Origin: Epilithonimonas sp042695135
GTDB taxonomy: Bacteria > Bacteroidota > Bacteroidia > Flavobacteriales > Weeksellaceae
Direction: 5' to 3'
DNA length: 64,000 nucleotides
NCBI RefSeq assembly: GCF_042695135.1
Contig: NZ_CP170547.1
Span: 2,542,001-2,606,000 of the forward strand
A program made the position numbers and the translations under genes. The first letter of the stretch is position 1. Every line of letters begins with the position of its first letter. Below, piece after piece: positions 16,405 through 25,867 of this stretch. A model generated the notes under the pieces. It worked only from the letters and a program-made list of their open reading frames with translations. It was not told the origin of the DNA and made no database searches.

Positions 16405-18210
16405 TTAAGATTTTGCTGTTCTTTCCATTCTTTTTCTTTCTTCTTCAGAAAGGATTTTCTTTCTCATACGGATGAAGTTAGGCGTTACCTCGATCGCTTC
16501 ATCACTTTGGATATATTCCATACATTCTTCAAGAGAGAACAGGATTTTTGGTGCAACACCGGTATCTTTATCTTTTCCGGAAGCTCTCATGTTGTTCAAC
16601 TGTTTTGCTTCTACGATATTTACGACAAGATCCCCAGGTTTGTTTTGCTCACCAATGATCATCCCTGCGTAGATCTCCTCGCCCGGATCAACATAGAACT
16701 TACCTCTATCCTGTAATTTTGCGATAGAATATTCAGTTGCAGGACCTTGGGTTTTACTTACCAGAACCCCATTACTTCTTCCAGGAATTGCGCCTTTGAA
16801 AGGTTTGTATTCTGTGAAACGGTGCGCCATAATAGCTTCACCAGCAGTAGCAGTCAACATCTGAGAACGCAATCCGATCAAACCTCTGGAAGGAATTTCG
16901 AATTCCATATGCTGCATCTCACCTTTAGTTTCCATAATATGAAGATCTCCTTTTCTCTGAGTTGCCAAATCGATTACTCTTGAAGCAAATTCTTCCGGAA
17001 CGTCAACAACCAAAGATTCGTAAGGCTCACATTTTTCTCCGTCGATTTCTCTCAGGATAACCTGTGGCTGACCAATTGTCATTTCGTAACCTTCTCTTCT
17101 CATCGTTTCAATTAAAACTGACAAGTGAAGAATACCTCTACCAAAAACTAAGAACGTGTTGGCATCATCGGTCTGTTCAACTCTCAATGCTAAGTTTTTC
17201 TCTAATTCTTTAGTTAATCTTTCTTTAAGGTGGTTGGAAGTCACATACTTACCATCTTTCCCAAAGAAAGGTGAATTGTTGATAGAGAACGTCATATTCA
17301 AAGTTGGCTCATCAATAGAAGTTCTTGGCAATGGCTCAGGATTTTCAAGATCTACGAAAGAATCTCCAATCTGGAAAGCATCGAAACCTACAACAGCACA
17401 GATATCTCCGGCTTTAACTTCGGCTACTTTTTTCTTTCCAAGGCCTTCGAAAACGTATAATTCTTTTACTTTTCCTTTCAATATTTTTCCGTCTGCCTGA
17501 GCAAGACCGATCCATTGAGATTCTTTGATCTCACCTCTGATCACTTTTCCAATTGCAATTCTTCCTAAGAAAGAAGAGAAATCAAGAGAAACGATCTGCA
17601 TCTGAAGGTTACCTTCTTCTACTTTCGGCTCTGGAACATATTGTAAAATCCCGTCTAATAATGGGAAGATATTTTCAGTTTGTTCTAATGAAGTGTTGAA
17701 CCAGCCTTGTTTAGATGAACCGTAGAAAGTTGGGAAATCCAACTGCTCTTCTGTCGCATCCAGGTTGAAGAAAAGATCAAAAACCTGATCGTGAACTTCT
17801 TCCGGACGACAGTTTGGCTTATCAACTTTATTGATAACCACCAAAGGTCTCAATCCAAGTTCCAAAGCTTTCTGAAGTACAAATCTTGTTTGTGGCATTG
17901 GTCCTTCGAAGGCATCTACCAACAAAACAACACCGTCAGCCATTTTCAATACTCTTTCTACCTCACCACCAAAATCGGCGTGACCAGGAGTATCGATAAC
18001 ATTAATTTTAACGTCTTTGTAAGTTACAGAGATGTTTTTTGACAAAATCGTAATCCCTCTTTCTCTCTCAAGATCGTTGTTATCCATGATCAAATCACCA
18101 CTCTCCTGATTTTCACGGAAGATGTTTGTTGCGTGGATAATTTTGTCAACCAAAGTTGTTTTTCCGTGGTCAACGTGTGCGATAATCGCTATATTTCTAA
18201 TATTTTGCAT
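16405..18210 (-). CDS. typA: translational GTPase TypA/BipA
   Basis: This is a ribosome-binding GTPase for large-subunit assembly and stress adaptation. The 601-residue length is standard. G1 is AHVDHGKTTLVDK, G2 includes RERGITI, G3 is DTPGHADFGGEVER, and G4 is NKVDKPN. The C-terminal TypA-specific domain is present: GRGILHLSVLIETMRREGYE, then SRGLIGLRSQMLT. It is followed by a clear terminator. The A+T-rich upstream stretch is short, with no obvious operon partner. Confidence 0.96.
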   Translation of the reverse strand: MQNIRNIAIIAHVDHGKTTLVDKIIHATNIFRENQESGDLIMDNNDLERERGITILSKNISVTYKDVKINVIDTPGHADFGGEVERVLKMADGVVLLVDAFEGPMPQTRFVLQKALELGLRPLVVINKVDKPNCRPEEVHDQVFDLFFNLDATEEQLDFPTFYGSSKQGWFNTSLEQTENIFPLLDGILQYVPEPKVEEGNLQMQIVSLDFSSFLGRIAIGKVIRGEIKESQWIGLAQADGKILKGKVKELYVFEGLGKKKVAEVKAGDICAVVGFDAFQIGDSFVDLENPEPLPRTSIDEPTLNMTFSINNSPFFGKDGKYVTSNHLKERLTKELEKNLALRVEQTDDANTFLVFGRGILHLSVLIETMRREGYEMTIGQPQVILREIDGEKCEPYESLVVDVPEEFASRVIDLATQRKGDLHIMETKGEMQHMEFEIPSRGLIGLRSQMLTATAGEAIMAHRFTEYKPFKGAIPGRSNGVLVSKTQGPATEYSIAKLQDRGKFYVDPGEEIYAGMIIGEQNKPGDLVVNIVEAKQLNNMRASGKDKDTGVAPKILFSLEECMEYIQSDEAIEVTPNFIRMRKKILSEEERKRMERTAKS

Positions 18211-18335
18211 ATCTATTTTTTACGCGTGCAAATGTAGTGATTTTTTATGGTAAGATGAACGCTCATTTAATTATTTTTAAAAATTTGGCTGTATAATTAA
18301 TATTTATTTAAAATTTTGTTAATCAATACATTAAA

Positions 18336-19520
18336 TCAAATACTTCTCAAAATTTCTTTTCCATTGATGCTTTGAGTAAAAATCAGGTAACGATTTCCAC
18401 CATCTTTCAGTTTGTATTTTTTCTTGATTTCGTCAGGTTTCAAAGGATAATTTTTGGAAATGATATTGAACTGGTCATTTTTTTTAAGATCTTTTCCATC
18501 AATTTTTTCGACTTCCAAAATTCTTCCCGGAAAGTTCTCTATTTTGTGCTCAGACGTATAAAAGTGCGTGTTTGGATGAAGTTTCTTCAATCCGAATTTG
18601 TCTGAAATGATATTGAAAGCGCCAGCTTTTAAAATCGAATTGTTTGGAATATAAAGGTAATTCAGACTTTCTGAGAATTCTGAAACTGCCGATTTTTCTT
18701 CATTAATATCAAATGAAAATGCAGGCTCGTCCGATTCCAAGTTTACACAAGTGATCTTCGTGCCATTACTCTTTTCTCTATTTTCTTTATTATCAATAAT
18801 TAAAACCAATTCTTTCACCTCGTTTCTGACTGCAATAATCTTAATCTCAGCAATATTTTTTAGTTCTGAAATCAAATAAGAAATATCGATCAATGGTGAA
18901 AGTTTCACTATAATTTTATCTGAAATAGAATTGAGTTTTTCTTCGATTTCCAAAAGATTTGGTGAAAGATCTTCGAGCAGAAATTTCTTTTTATTATTCT
19001 GATCTCGTCTTGCCGGATCAAGATAAACGATATCAAATTTACTAAAACTGTCAGTCTGAGGATCTCGAAGACTATCAAGAAAATATTCAAGGTTTTGATT
19101 GATAAAAGTTGCTTTCCTGCCAAGCGTTTTCCAGTTGTGCTCAACGATTTTTATCAATTCCACATTTTGCTCCACCAAAGTCACGTCTTCAAAATTCTGA
19201 GAAAGAAAATAAGCATCAATCCCGAAACCTGAGGTCAAATCGAGGAATGATTTTCCTTTCAGATCTTTGGTTTTATATTCTGCGGTGGATTGTGACGAAG
19301 CTTGTTCCAAATTGAGATTTGGAGGAAAAACAATATGGTCTTTCAATAAAAACGGGAACTTTCTTTGAGCCGTTTTTTTGCCTTTGATTTGTTGTACAAT
19401 TTCCTGAATCGTTACATCTGGAAACGGCGATTTTTTCAATAATAATTTTGTGATGTCACTGTCAATATTTTGATTGATGAAGTTCTGAACTTCCGGTGAA
19501 AGTAAATTTGAGAACGTCAT
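18336..19520 (-). CDS. THUMP-like-domain class I methyltransferase
   Basis: This is a 394-residue SAM-dependent methyltransferase of a family found widely in Bacteroidota. The SAM motif is FLDLTSGFGIDAYFLSQ, preceded by a helical N-terminal domain. DIVYLDPARRD is the catalytic-loop signature. The C-terminal part (about residues 310-394; ILEVEKIDGKDLKKNDQFNI) is the THUMP-like RNA-binding module. An RNA guanine target is likely, but the exact substrate is not known to me. It starts directly after the stop of the DUF1801 gene, so the two share a transcript. Confidence 0.82.
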   Translation of the reverse strand: MTFSNLLSPEVQNFINQNIDSDITKLLLKKSPFPDVTIQEIVQQIKGKKTAQRKFPFLLKDHIVFPPNLNLEQASSQSTAEYKTKDLKGKSFLDLTSGFGIDAYFLSQNFEDVTLVEQNVELIKIVEHNWKTLGRKATFINQNLEYFLDSLRDPQTDSFSKFDIVYLDPARRDQNNKKKFLLEDLSPNLLEIEEKLNSISDKIIVKLSPLIDISYLISELKNIAEIKIIAVRNEVKELVLIIDNKENREKSNGTKITCVNLESDEPAFSFDINEEKSAVSEFSESLNYLYIPNNSILKAGAFNIISDKFGLKKLHPNTHFYTSEHKIENFPGRILEVEKIDGKDLKKNDQFNIISKNYPLKPDEIKKKYKLKDGGNRYLIFTQSINGKEILRSI

Positions 19521-19937
19521 TTATCCGTAGATTTTTTTGATATTATCCACTGAATTTTTGACGATTTTTTTCAGGACATCAACATTGATGTCTTCCAGTT
19601 TTTTGATATAAATACAGGCTTTCGCAGATTTTACTTTTCCTAATTCTGATAATAATTTTTCACGCAATTCATCTTCCGGATAAACATAGATTGAGATTTG
19701 AGCAACTCTATTTGAAAGTCCTGCCAAAGGCGCATCACCTTCGTGTCCGCTGGCATATTTGTAATGGTAACTTCCAAAACCTATGATAGCTTCGCCCCAC
19801 ATTTTAGGTGGAAATCCTGATGTTTCTTCAAAGATTTTCACCAATTCTCTGATGTCTTTCTGACGTTTTTCATCAGTTATATTATTAATGTAATCTTCTA
19901 CAGAAAGTTCTGTTTCTACTGTTTTATTTTTTACCAT
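19521..19937 (-). CDS. DUF1801 domain protein
   Basis: This is a 138-residue small cytoplasmic protein of the DUF1801/YdhG-like fold. Typical marks are SVEDYINNITDEKRQKDIRELVKIF, then MWGEAIIGFGSYHYKY, and a late lysine pair KACIYIKKLEDIN. Biochemical function is unknown for the family, although a ligand-binding fold is expected. Its stop abuts the ATG of the methyltransferase at 19520 with no gap, so translational coupling is probable. Confidence 0.85.
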   Translation of the reverse strand: MVKNKTVETELSVEDYINNITDEKRQKDIRELVKIFEETSGFPPKMWGEAIIGFGSYHYKYASGHEGDAPLAGLSNRVAQISIYVYPEDELREKLLSELGKVKSAKACIYIKKLEDINVDVLKKIVKNSVDNIKKIYG

Positions 19938-20042
19938 CTTGAGAAGTTTTTAATGTTTAAAGATAGAAAAATTTATACTTTGACCAATCGTCTTTTTATA
20001 TTGAAACCCGCAGCCCGACTTATCTCATTTTATATATTTATT

Positions 20043-20147
20043 ATTTGAATCGATGAACCACTTCGTTAGGTTTGAGTGGAGCTCTTTTTGCAGAGGAAAT
20101 GGCTTGGCAAAAAAAGCGGGAACGGAAGGCGGATTAAGCTGCCCAAA
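20043..20147. repeat. dispersed intergenic element, copy 1
   Basis: This non-coding stretch shares two blocks with 30317-30556. The first is GAACCACTTCGTTAGGTTTG (from about 20055), in the same orientation. The second, at 20109-20144, is a 36-base block reading AAAAAAGCGGG to GCTGCCC, found inverted at 30347-30382. It fills the gap after the MFS gene. It is probably a small non-autonomous mobile element. Confidence 0.6.
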
Positions 20148-20157
20148 TAATATCAAT

Positions 20158-21555
20158 TTAAACCGATTTCATATTGTCGCCATCCCGAAAATTGAGTCTT
20201 CGGAAAACGAAACCGGAAAGAATGGTGAGAAAACCTACAATCAGGAAGGTATAGCGGAAAGCATTATGAATCTGATTTTTAATAAAAGTAGTATCGCCTT
20301 CGAATATTTTCAAAACAATCAAACCAAACGCAATTCCAAATCCAACCGCAAACTGCTGATTGACAGAAACCAAGGAATTACCGCTACTGTTCTGGTAAGG
20401 TCGCAAATCTGCAATAGAAATCGTATTCATCGATGTAAACTGAATCGAGTTGAAAAATCCTAAAATTAATAAAATAGGTACAAACCAATAAATTGAGCTG
20501 TGAACTGTAGGAATTGCCAAAGTACAGATTAAAATACCGATTGTAAAAGTGTTGACCATCAATGTTTTGCGGTAACCGAATCTATCTAAAATCCCGATGA
20601 CGTAGGATTTCCCGAACATTGCCGTCAGAGCCATTGGCGCAACAATCCAGCCCGATGTAAGCGCCGATTGTCCATAAGCAATCTGAATCATTACCGGAAC
20701 CAAAAGCGGGATGGAACTGATTCCAAGTCTTGTTGCCAGATTTCCCAAAATCCCAACACGAAACGTCCGAACCTGAAAAAGATTGAGCGGAAAAATGGGA
20801 TTGTTGTCAGTTTTTGCGTGTTTATAATAAAAGTAAAGCATCAAGAATCCCAAAACAAAAACCAATAAAACAGGGGTAATATTCTGTGCATTTCCAAGTA
20901 ATTCCAACGAAACTGACAACAGCAAAGACGCCATTGCGAATATGAGAAATCCTTTCAGATCAAAATCGATAACCGGCGATTTGAAGTTGGGCATATATTT
21001 TAAACTTAAAATAATTCCTAAAACGCCAATCGGAATATTAATGAGAAAGATCCAGTGCCAGGTCATATAATCCACAATGTAGCCGCCAACCAAAGGTCCC
21101 ATAACCGGACCAATTAATGCGGGAATGATTGCGAAATTCATCGCTTTCAAAAGTTCATTTTTGTTGAATGCCCTAATCAAAGCTAATTTCCCGACAGGCG
21201 TCATCAAACTGCCACCAACGCCCTGAACAACCCTGGAAATCACCAATTCGGTAAGATTATGTGACAATGAGCAGAATAATGATCCTAATGAAAACACAAC
21301 CAACGAAAGAATAAAAATCTTTTTCGTCCCAAATTTGTCAGCCAAAAACCCACTAACAGGCATAAACAAAGCCAAAGTCAGGACATAACTGATGATTGCA
21401 TTTTGCATATCAAGTGGTGATTCCTGCAAATCTCTTGCGATTGAAGGCAGAGATGTATTCAGAATTGTAGAGTCCAGCATTTGCATAAAAATGGCAGTTC
21501 CTAAGATGAATGGAAGATATTTTTTGACCTGATCTGTAGCTTGTATTTCGCTCAT
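20158..21555 (-). CDS. MFS drug exporter, DHA2 (EmrB/QacA) type
   Basis: This is a 465-residue proton-driven multidrug exporter in the inner membrane. About fourteen hydrophobic segments fit the DHA2 family. Motif C-like and family signatures are seen: MLDSTILNTSLPSIARDLQ at the start of helix 1, LADKFGTKKIFI (motif A), and RVVQGVGGSLMTPVGKLALI. VMGPLVGGYIVDYMTWHWIF follows. No HlyD-like adaptor lies beside it, so it may work alone. Substrate is unknown. It is downstream of the agmatine genes but separated from them by a terminator. Confidence 0.9.
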   Translation of the reverse strand: MSEIQATDQVKKYLPFILGTAIFMQMLDSTILNTSLPSIARDLQESPLDMQNAIISYVLTLALFMPVSGFLADKFGTKKIFILSLVVFSLGSLFCSLSHNLTELVISRVVQGVGGSLMTPVGKLALIRAFNKNELLKAMNFAIIPALIGPVMGPLVGGYIVDYMTWHWIFLINIPIGVLGIILSLKYMPNFKSPVIDFDLKGFLIFAMASLLLSVSLELLGNAQNITPVLLVFVLGFLMLYFYYKHAKTDNNPIFPLNLFQVRTFRVGILGNLATRLGISSIPLLVPVMIQIAYGQSALTSGWIVAPMALTAMFGKSYVIGILDRFGYRKTLMVNTFTIGILICTLAIPTVHSSIYWFVPILLILGFFNSIQFTSMNTISIADLRPYQNSSGNSLVSVNQQFAVGFGIAFGLIVLKIFEGDTTFIKNQIHNAFRYTFLIVGFLTILSGFVFRRLNFRDGDNMKSV

Positions 21556-21578
21556 TATTTAATTTTAAATGATTAAAA

Positions 21579-21600
21579 AAATCCGCTTGTGTGCGGATTT
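21579..21600 (-). terminator. terminator after aguA
   Basis: AAATCCGC (21579-21586) pairs with GCGGATTT (21593-21600). Read on the minus strand it is followed by a T run, just after the aguA stop. Confidence 0.85.
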
Positions 21601-21606
21601 ATGTTT

Positions 21607-22665
21607 TTAAACCAAAGGTTCTTGCTGACTTAGGCAGTGGAAACTTCCCAATCCCCAGATAATATCGTTAGAATCTATGCCAACCACTTCCCTTTCCGGG
21701 AAACATTTTTGAATAATATCCAAAGCAATCTGATCTTTTTCGCAATTGTAGATCGGAACAATTACTGATTTGTTTGCGATGTAAAAATTGGCGTAAGATG
21801 CTGGTAATCTTTGACCGTCACAATAAACAGGATCCGGCATTGGAAGTTCTATGATATTGAGTGGTCTTCCGTCCAACAATTTCATTTCTTGTAACTGACG
21901 AAGATTGGTTTGAAGGATTTCGTAATTGTCATCTTCTTTATTATCTTCAATGACTGTCAAAACTGTGTCTTCATTTACAAATCTGATTGTGTCGTCCACG
22001 TGTCCATCTGTATCATCACCAATGATGCCGTCGTCTACCCAAAGAACCTGTTTTTGTCCATAATATTTTTTCAGGAATTCTTCGACTTCTTCCTGAGAAA
22101 GATGTGGATTTCTGTTTTCATTAAGCAAACAGGATTTCGAAGTCAAAACCGTTCCTGCACCATTGAATTCAACAGAACCACCTTCCATAATAATTCCCGG
22201 ATAAAGAACCGGAAGTCCTTTTTCTTCAGCAATTTTGGTTGGAATCACATCATCTAACTCGAATGGCGGATATTTTCCTCCCCAAGCATTGAAACCCCAA
22301 TCTACAATGATTTTCTGTGGCTCTTCCCCATTTTTATTAACTAAGAACGCAGGACCGTGATCTCTGCACCAAGCATCATTCGTTTCGTGGAAATAGAATT
22401 CTACTTTAGAAATATCAGCTCCAGCTTTGGAAATATGTTCCATTGCGAAAGCCTGCATTTCCTGATCTTTTACATTGATGCAGACAAATTCGCCTTTCGT
22501 AAGTTCAGCAATGAATTTGGCATAAGCGGAATAAATTAAATCAATTCTTTCCGGCCAGGATTCTTCTTTGTGAGGCCAGGAGAGCCACGTTGCTTCGTGT
22601 TCTTCCCATTCTGCAGGGAAGGTGTATCCATTTTCTAATGGATTGAAATCTTTATCTATAGTCAT
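21607..22665 (-). CDS. aguA: agmatine deiminase
   Basis: It converts agmatine to N-carbamoylputrescine plus ammonia. The 352-residue protein has the family marks WPHKEESWPER near the N-terminus, WCRDHGPAF, VDDTDGHVDD-like GDDTDGHVDDTIRF, and the catalytic cysteine in GLGSFHCLSQQ (about residue 343). Its ATG shares one base with the stop of the upstream aguB (TAATG), so the two are translationally coupled. Together they complete the agmatine-to-putrescine route; the arginine decarboxylase that would supply agmatine is not in this window. Confidence 0.94.
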   Translation of the reverse strand: MTIDKDFNPLENGYTFPAEWEEHEATWLSWPHKEESWPERIDLIYSAYAKFIAELTKGEFVCINVKDQEMQAFAMEHISKAGADISKVEFYFHETNDAWCRDHGPAFLVNKNGEEPQKIIVDWGFNAWGGKYPPFELDDVIPTKIAEEKGLPVLYPGIIMEGGSVEFNGAGTVLTSKSCLLNENRNPHLSQEEVEEFLKKYYGQKQVLWVDDGIIGDDTDGHVDDTIRFVNEDTVLTVIEDNKEDDNYEILQTNLRQLQEMKLLDGRPLNIIELPMPDPVYCDGQRLPASYANFYIANKSVIVPIYNCEKDQIALDIIQKCFPEREVVGIDSNDIIWGLGSFHCLSQQEPLV

Positions 22666-23540
22666 TAATCCTCGTCAATAAAACGTTTTGTAATCGGCGA
22701 ATAAGTTTCGATTCTTCGGTCTCTCAGGAATGGCCAGTGTTTTCTCATATAATCTGTCTGCGCAAGATCAACTTCTGTCACCACCACTTCTTCTTGGTCG
22801 TGAGAAGCGAGATACAATAACTTCCCTTGAGCATTGGTTACAAAACTTCCGCCCCAGAATTTCATAGCACCATCTTGTTCATAGCCTACTCTATTTACGG
22901 AAACCACTGGAAGCCCATTTGCAACTGAATGAGAACGCTGGATCGTTTGCCAGGCATTGTATTGATCCTGATTAGTTTCTTCATCCTGAGTTGTGTCCCA
23001 GCCGATTGCTGTTGGATAGAACATAATATCAGCCCCCATCAAAGCTGTAATTCTTGATGCTTCCGGATACCACTGATCCCAACAGATCAATACACCAACT
23101 TTCCCAAATTTTGTGGGAAAAACTTTGTAGCCTAAATCGCCTGGCGTGAAATAGAATTTTTCGTAAAAAGCAGGATCATCCGGAATATGCATTTTTCGAT
23201 ATTTACCAAGATAGGTTCCGTCAGCATCGATTACAGCTGTTGTATTGTGATAAAGACCTTGTGCTCTCTTCTCGAATAATGAAGCGATTATTACAACGCC
23301 CAATTCTTTGGCAATTGGAGATAATGCATCTGTTGAAGGTCCCGGAATTGGTTCTGCAAGATCGAAGTTATCATAATCTTCAACATCACAGAAATATAAA
23401 GATGTGAAAAGCTCCTGCAAACAAACGATCTGAGCGCCTTTTGCAGCGGCTTCTCTTATTTTTTCAATGGCTTTGTCCAGGTTTTGCTGCTTGTCTGCGA
23501 CGCACGACATCTGAACTGTTCCTATTTTAACTTTCGACAT
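22665..23540 (-). CDS. aguB: N-carbamoylputrescine amidase
   Basis: It hydrolyses N-carbamoylputrescine to putrescine, ammonia and carbon dioxide. It is a 291-residue nitrilase-superfamily enzyme with the catalytic triad visible: Glu in CLQELFTSLYF, Lys in GKYRKMHIPDDP, and Cys in GVLICWDQWYPEASR (about residue 152). The HIPDDPAFYEKFYFTPGD stretch is typical of plant-type and bacterial AguB. It is the first gene of the two-gene polyamine operon with aguA. Confidence 0.94.
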   Translation of the reverse strand: MSKVKIGTVQMSCVADKQQNLDKAIEKIREAAAKGAQIVCLQELFTSLYFCDVEDYDNFDLAEPIPGPSTDALSPIAKELGVVIIASLFEKRAQGLYHNTTAVIDADGTYLGKYRKMHIPDDPAFYEKFYFTPGDLGYKVFPTKFGKVGVLICWDQWYPEASRITALMGADIMFYPTAIGWDTTQDEETNQDQYNAWQTIQRSHSVANGLPVVSVNRVGYEQDGAMKFWGGSFVTNAQGKLLYLASHDQEEVVVTEVDLAQTDYMRKHWPFLRDRRIETYSPITKRFIDED

Positions 23541-23680
23541 TTTCTAAAAATTTTTACAAAAATACTAAGATTCTAGGGAATCAAAAATCCCACCAAAGAA
23601 TTTTAGATTAATATATCTGAAAATTAATTCAGTTATTAATTTTTCTATGTTCTACAACTGTTAAATCCCTATGAAAACTT

Positions 23681-23688
23681 TACCTTTG
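23681..23688 (+). promoter_or_regulatory. -7 box TACCTTTG for thioesterase gene
   Basis: It is an exact TAnnTTTG match 26 bases before the ATG at 23714. No good -33 was identified. Confidence 0.55.
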
Positions 23689-23713
23689 CATCAAATTAAA
23701 ATGCCATAGAATT

Positions 23714-24142
23714 ATGATGAATTACCACACCAGAAAATGGATAAAACCAGAAGACCTTAATCCAAACCATTCACTTTTTGGAGGAAGATTACTTCAATGG
23801 ATCGATGAAGAGGCGGCACTTTATGCCATTATCCAATTAGAAAATTCAAGAACCGTAACCAAATATATCTCGGAGATCAACTTTGTGAGCTCTGCAAAAC
23901 AAGGCGACATTATTGAGATCGGAATCGAAGCCGTTGAGTTTGGAAGATCATCTCTAACATTAAGATGCGAGGTTAGAAATAAAATGACACACCAAAAGAT
24001 TATCACCATTGAGCGATTGGTTTTTGTAGCATTGGACGAGGACGGAAATCCGAAACCACACGGCAAAACAACGATTGAATATGTAGAAGACAGGCTTAAT
24101 GTCAAAAATACATCAGAAAACAATCTCAATAAATTAAGATAA
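23714..24142 (+). CDS. hot-dog fold acyl-CoA thioesterase
   Basis: This is a 142-residue cytoplasmic thioesterase that cleaves acyl-CoA to free acid. The hot-dog domain signature is NHSLFGGRLLQWIDEEAAL (about residues 17-35), where the Asp/Glu in the long helix is the catalytic acid. It is followed by YISEINFVSSAKQGDIIEIG. The charged C-terminal tail is not conserved in the family. ATGATG gives two possible starts one codon apart. The chain-length preference cannot be read. It is a single gene with its own promoter. Confidence 0.88.
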   Translation: MMNYHTRKWIKPEDLNPNHSLFGGRLLQWIDEEAALYAIIQLENSRTVTKYISEINFVSSAKQGDIIEIGIEAVEFGRSSLTLRCEVRNKMTHQKIITIERLVFVALDEDGNPKPHGKTTIEYVEDRLNVKNTSENNLNKLR

Positions 24143-24196
24143 AATGCAATGCTCCGAAATTAATTTTCGGGTGTTTTTTATTAAAATTAAGTCAAC

Positions 24197-25399
24197 TCAG
24201 ATTTCAGCAGCTGAGAAAGGAATTTGAAATGTGAAGCAGGTTTCTTCATCCGTTGAGTCAACCCAGATCGTCCCTTTGTGGGCTGCAGCAATTTCGCTTG
24301 CTATGTAAAGCCCAAGACCTAATCCTTCCTGACCGTGATGTACTTCTCCTCTGGAAAAAGGCTTAAAAAGATGTTTTATAATATCTGGTGAGATTTTATT
24401 ACCCTTATTGATGACACACAGTTCAAAATTATTTGATACTAATGCCGCTTTTACAAGTATTGGCGATTGCTTTTCGCCGTGAGTAAGTGCATTACCCAAA
24501 AGATTTGAAAATAGCTGAGCGATGCGTTTGTAATCTGCCCTGATTTCTTTTTCCAGACTAAGCACTGTCATTATTGACCTATCGGGATAGACCATTTTCA
24601 GCTCTGTGATGACTTGATTCAGGGTGTCTTCAAGGTTCTTATTGTTGTCATAATTTAGCTTGATGCCACCACCAAGACGCCCACTTGCAAAATCGAGCAT
24701 ATTATTGATAAGACCTTGCGTACGATTTGTAGAATCCTGAATAACCTTTGCCAATCGCAGATTCCGTTCATCCAACTGGCTTCTGAACAGAAGCTGTACC
24801 GCATTGGAAATAGCATTGATGGGGTTGCGGAGGTCATGTCCAAGTATCGCGATAAACTGCTCCCTGGTTTCTGCAATTTTCTTTTCTTCAAGAAGTTTGA
24901 CCTGGGTTTCGTTCAAATGCTGGAGAGAATCCAGATTGAATGCAATCAGTTCTGCAAAAAGCTTAAACATGGTGATTGTTTTTTCATTGTTCACCAAAGC
25001 TGGTTTGGGATCAATAGCACACAGAGTTCCGAAAAAATCGCCGTTTTTTAAGATGATAGGTATGGAAATGTAGCTTTGAAGACCATATATTTTGGGCGTA
25101 TGATGATCAGAATAGATTGGATCTTCACTCACATTATCTATGGCAATCACTTGTTGTAATTCCATCACCTCATTGCATAGTGTGGTTTCTACTTGCAGCT
25201 CGCCTCCTACTCCAAGCCCGAAATTGATCTTGTCATTTACTGCGCAGGCTATCCATTGATCTTTGGTAACCTTTGCAACTGCGGCAAACCCCATCCCTGT
25301 TGAATTACAGATTACCTCCAGAATTTTTGCTACCGCAGGAATTTGGTTTATATCATCAATATCATTCTCAAAACCTTTCGCTTTTACAAGATCCTTCAT
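24197..25399 (-). CDS. GAF-domain sensor histidine kinase
   Basis: This is a 400-residue soluble sensor kinase. An N-terminal GAF domain (about residues 20-160) contains IPAVAKILEVICNSTGMGFA and GTLCAIDPKPA. A short coiled linker then leads to the HisKA domain with the phosphorylated His in FIAILGHDLRNPINAI (about 189). The HATPase part shows FSNLLGNALTHGE (N box) and GLGLGLYIASEIAAAHKG. There is no membrane segment, so it senses a cytoplasmic cue. No response regulator is adjacent, so its partner is elsewhere. Confidence 0.88.
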   Translation of the reverse strand: MKDLVKAKGFENDIDDINQIPAVAKILEVICNSTGMGFAAVAKVTKDQWIACAVNDKINFGLGVGGELQVETTLCNEVMELQQVIAIDNVSEDPIYSDHHTPKIYGLQSYISIPIILKNGDFFGTLCAIDPKPALVNNEKTITMFKLFAELIAFNLDSLQHLNETQVKLLEEKKIAETREQFIAILGHDLRNPINAISNAVQLLFRSQLDERNLRLAKVIQDSTNRTQGLINNMLDFASGRLGGGIKLNYDNNKNLEDTLNQVITELKMVYPDRSIMTVLSLEKEIRADYKRIAQLFSNLLGNALTHGEKQSPILVKAALVSNNFELCVINKGNKISPDIIKHLFKPFSRGEVHHGQEGLGLGLYIASEIAAAHKGTIWVDSTDEETCFTFQIPFSAAEI

Positions 25400-25867
25400 A
25401 TAATAAATCTATAAATATTTAATTTAAGGCAACTTATAAAAAGCGCTTATTAATTGATAAAGATAAGAAATTATCTAATCATAATTCGGAAAAATGACAA
25501 GCGCTTTTACTTTTAGAATTGATGCTGAAAATATTATTATTTTTTGACCTTGATTGAAAATTAATGATCTGCCGAGCATTTTTGGTGATGAAATTTATAA
25601 TTAAAAAACTGTAAAAAATTATCCGATTTTTTTTCCTTAACATCATTCTCAGGCTCATTTATCAATACTTTTTGAACTAGTAAGAATAATTATCATTACT
25701 AAAACACATTTCATTTTGAATCTTCTTAAAATCAATACAATAAGGCTTCCGATCGTAATCAATTGACAATTAACAACATATTCAGGACGGAGCAGGACAC
25801 TCGTTTTTTGCTTTGTTTCTAATTTTCCCTCACACCAAATTATTAATATTTAATTAACAATAATTTT
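25400..25867. other. 468-base intergenic region before the polysaccharide lyase gene
   Basis: No gene is supported here. An inverted repeat, AAAAGCGCTT (25439-25448) and AAGCGCTTTT (25499-25508), spans about 50 bases containing a second small palindrome, GATAAGAAATTATC. It lies near the start of the minus-strand kinase and could be an operator or an RNA hairpin. The remainder is plain A+T-rich sequence that should include the promoter of the long secreted protein. Confidence 0.45.

Noticed and set aside
20053..20463. plus-strand protein overlapping the MFS gene end
   Set aside because: It is antisense to a well-supported exporter and covers a repeat; it has no domain.
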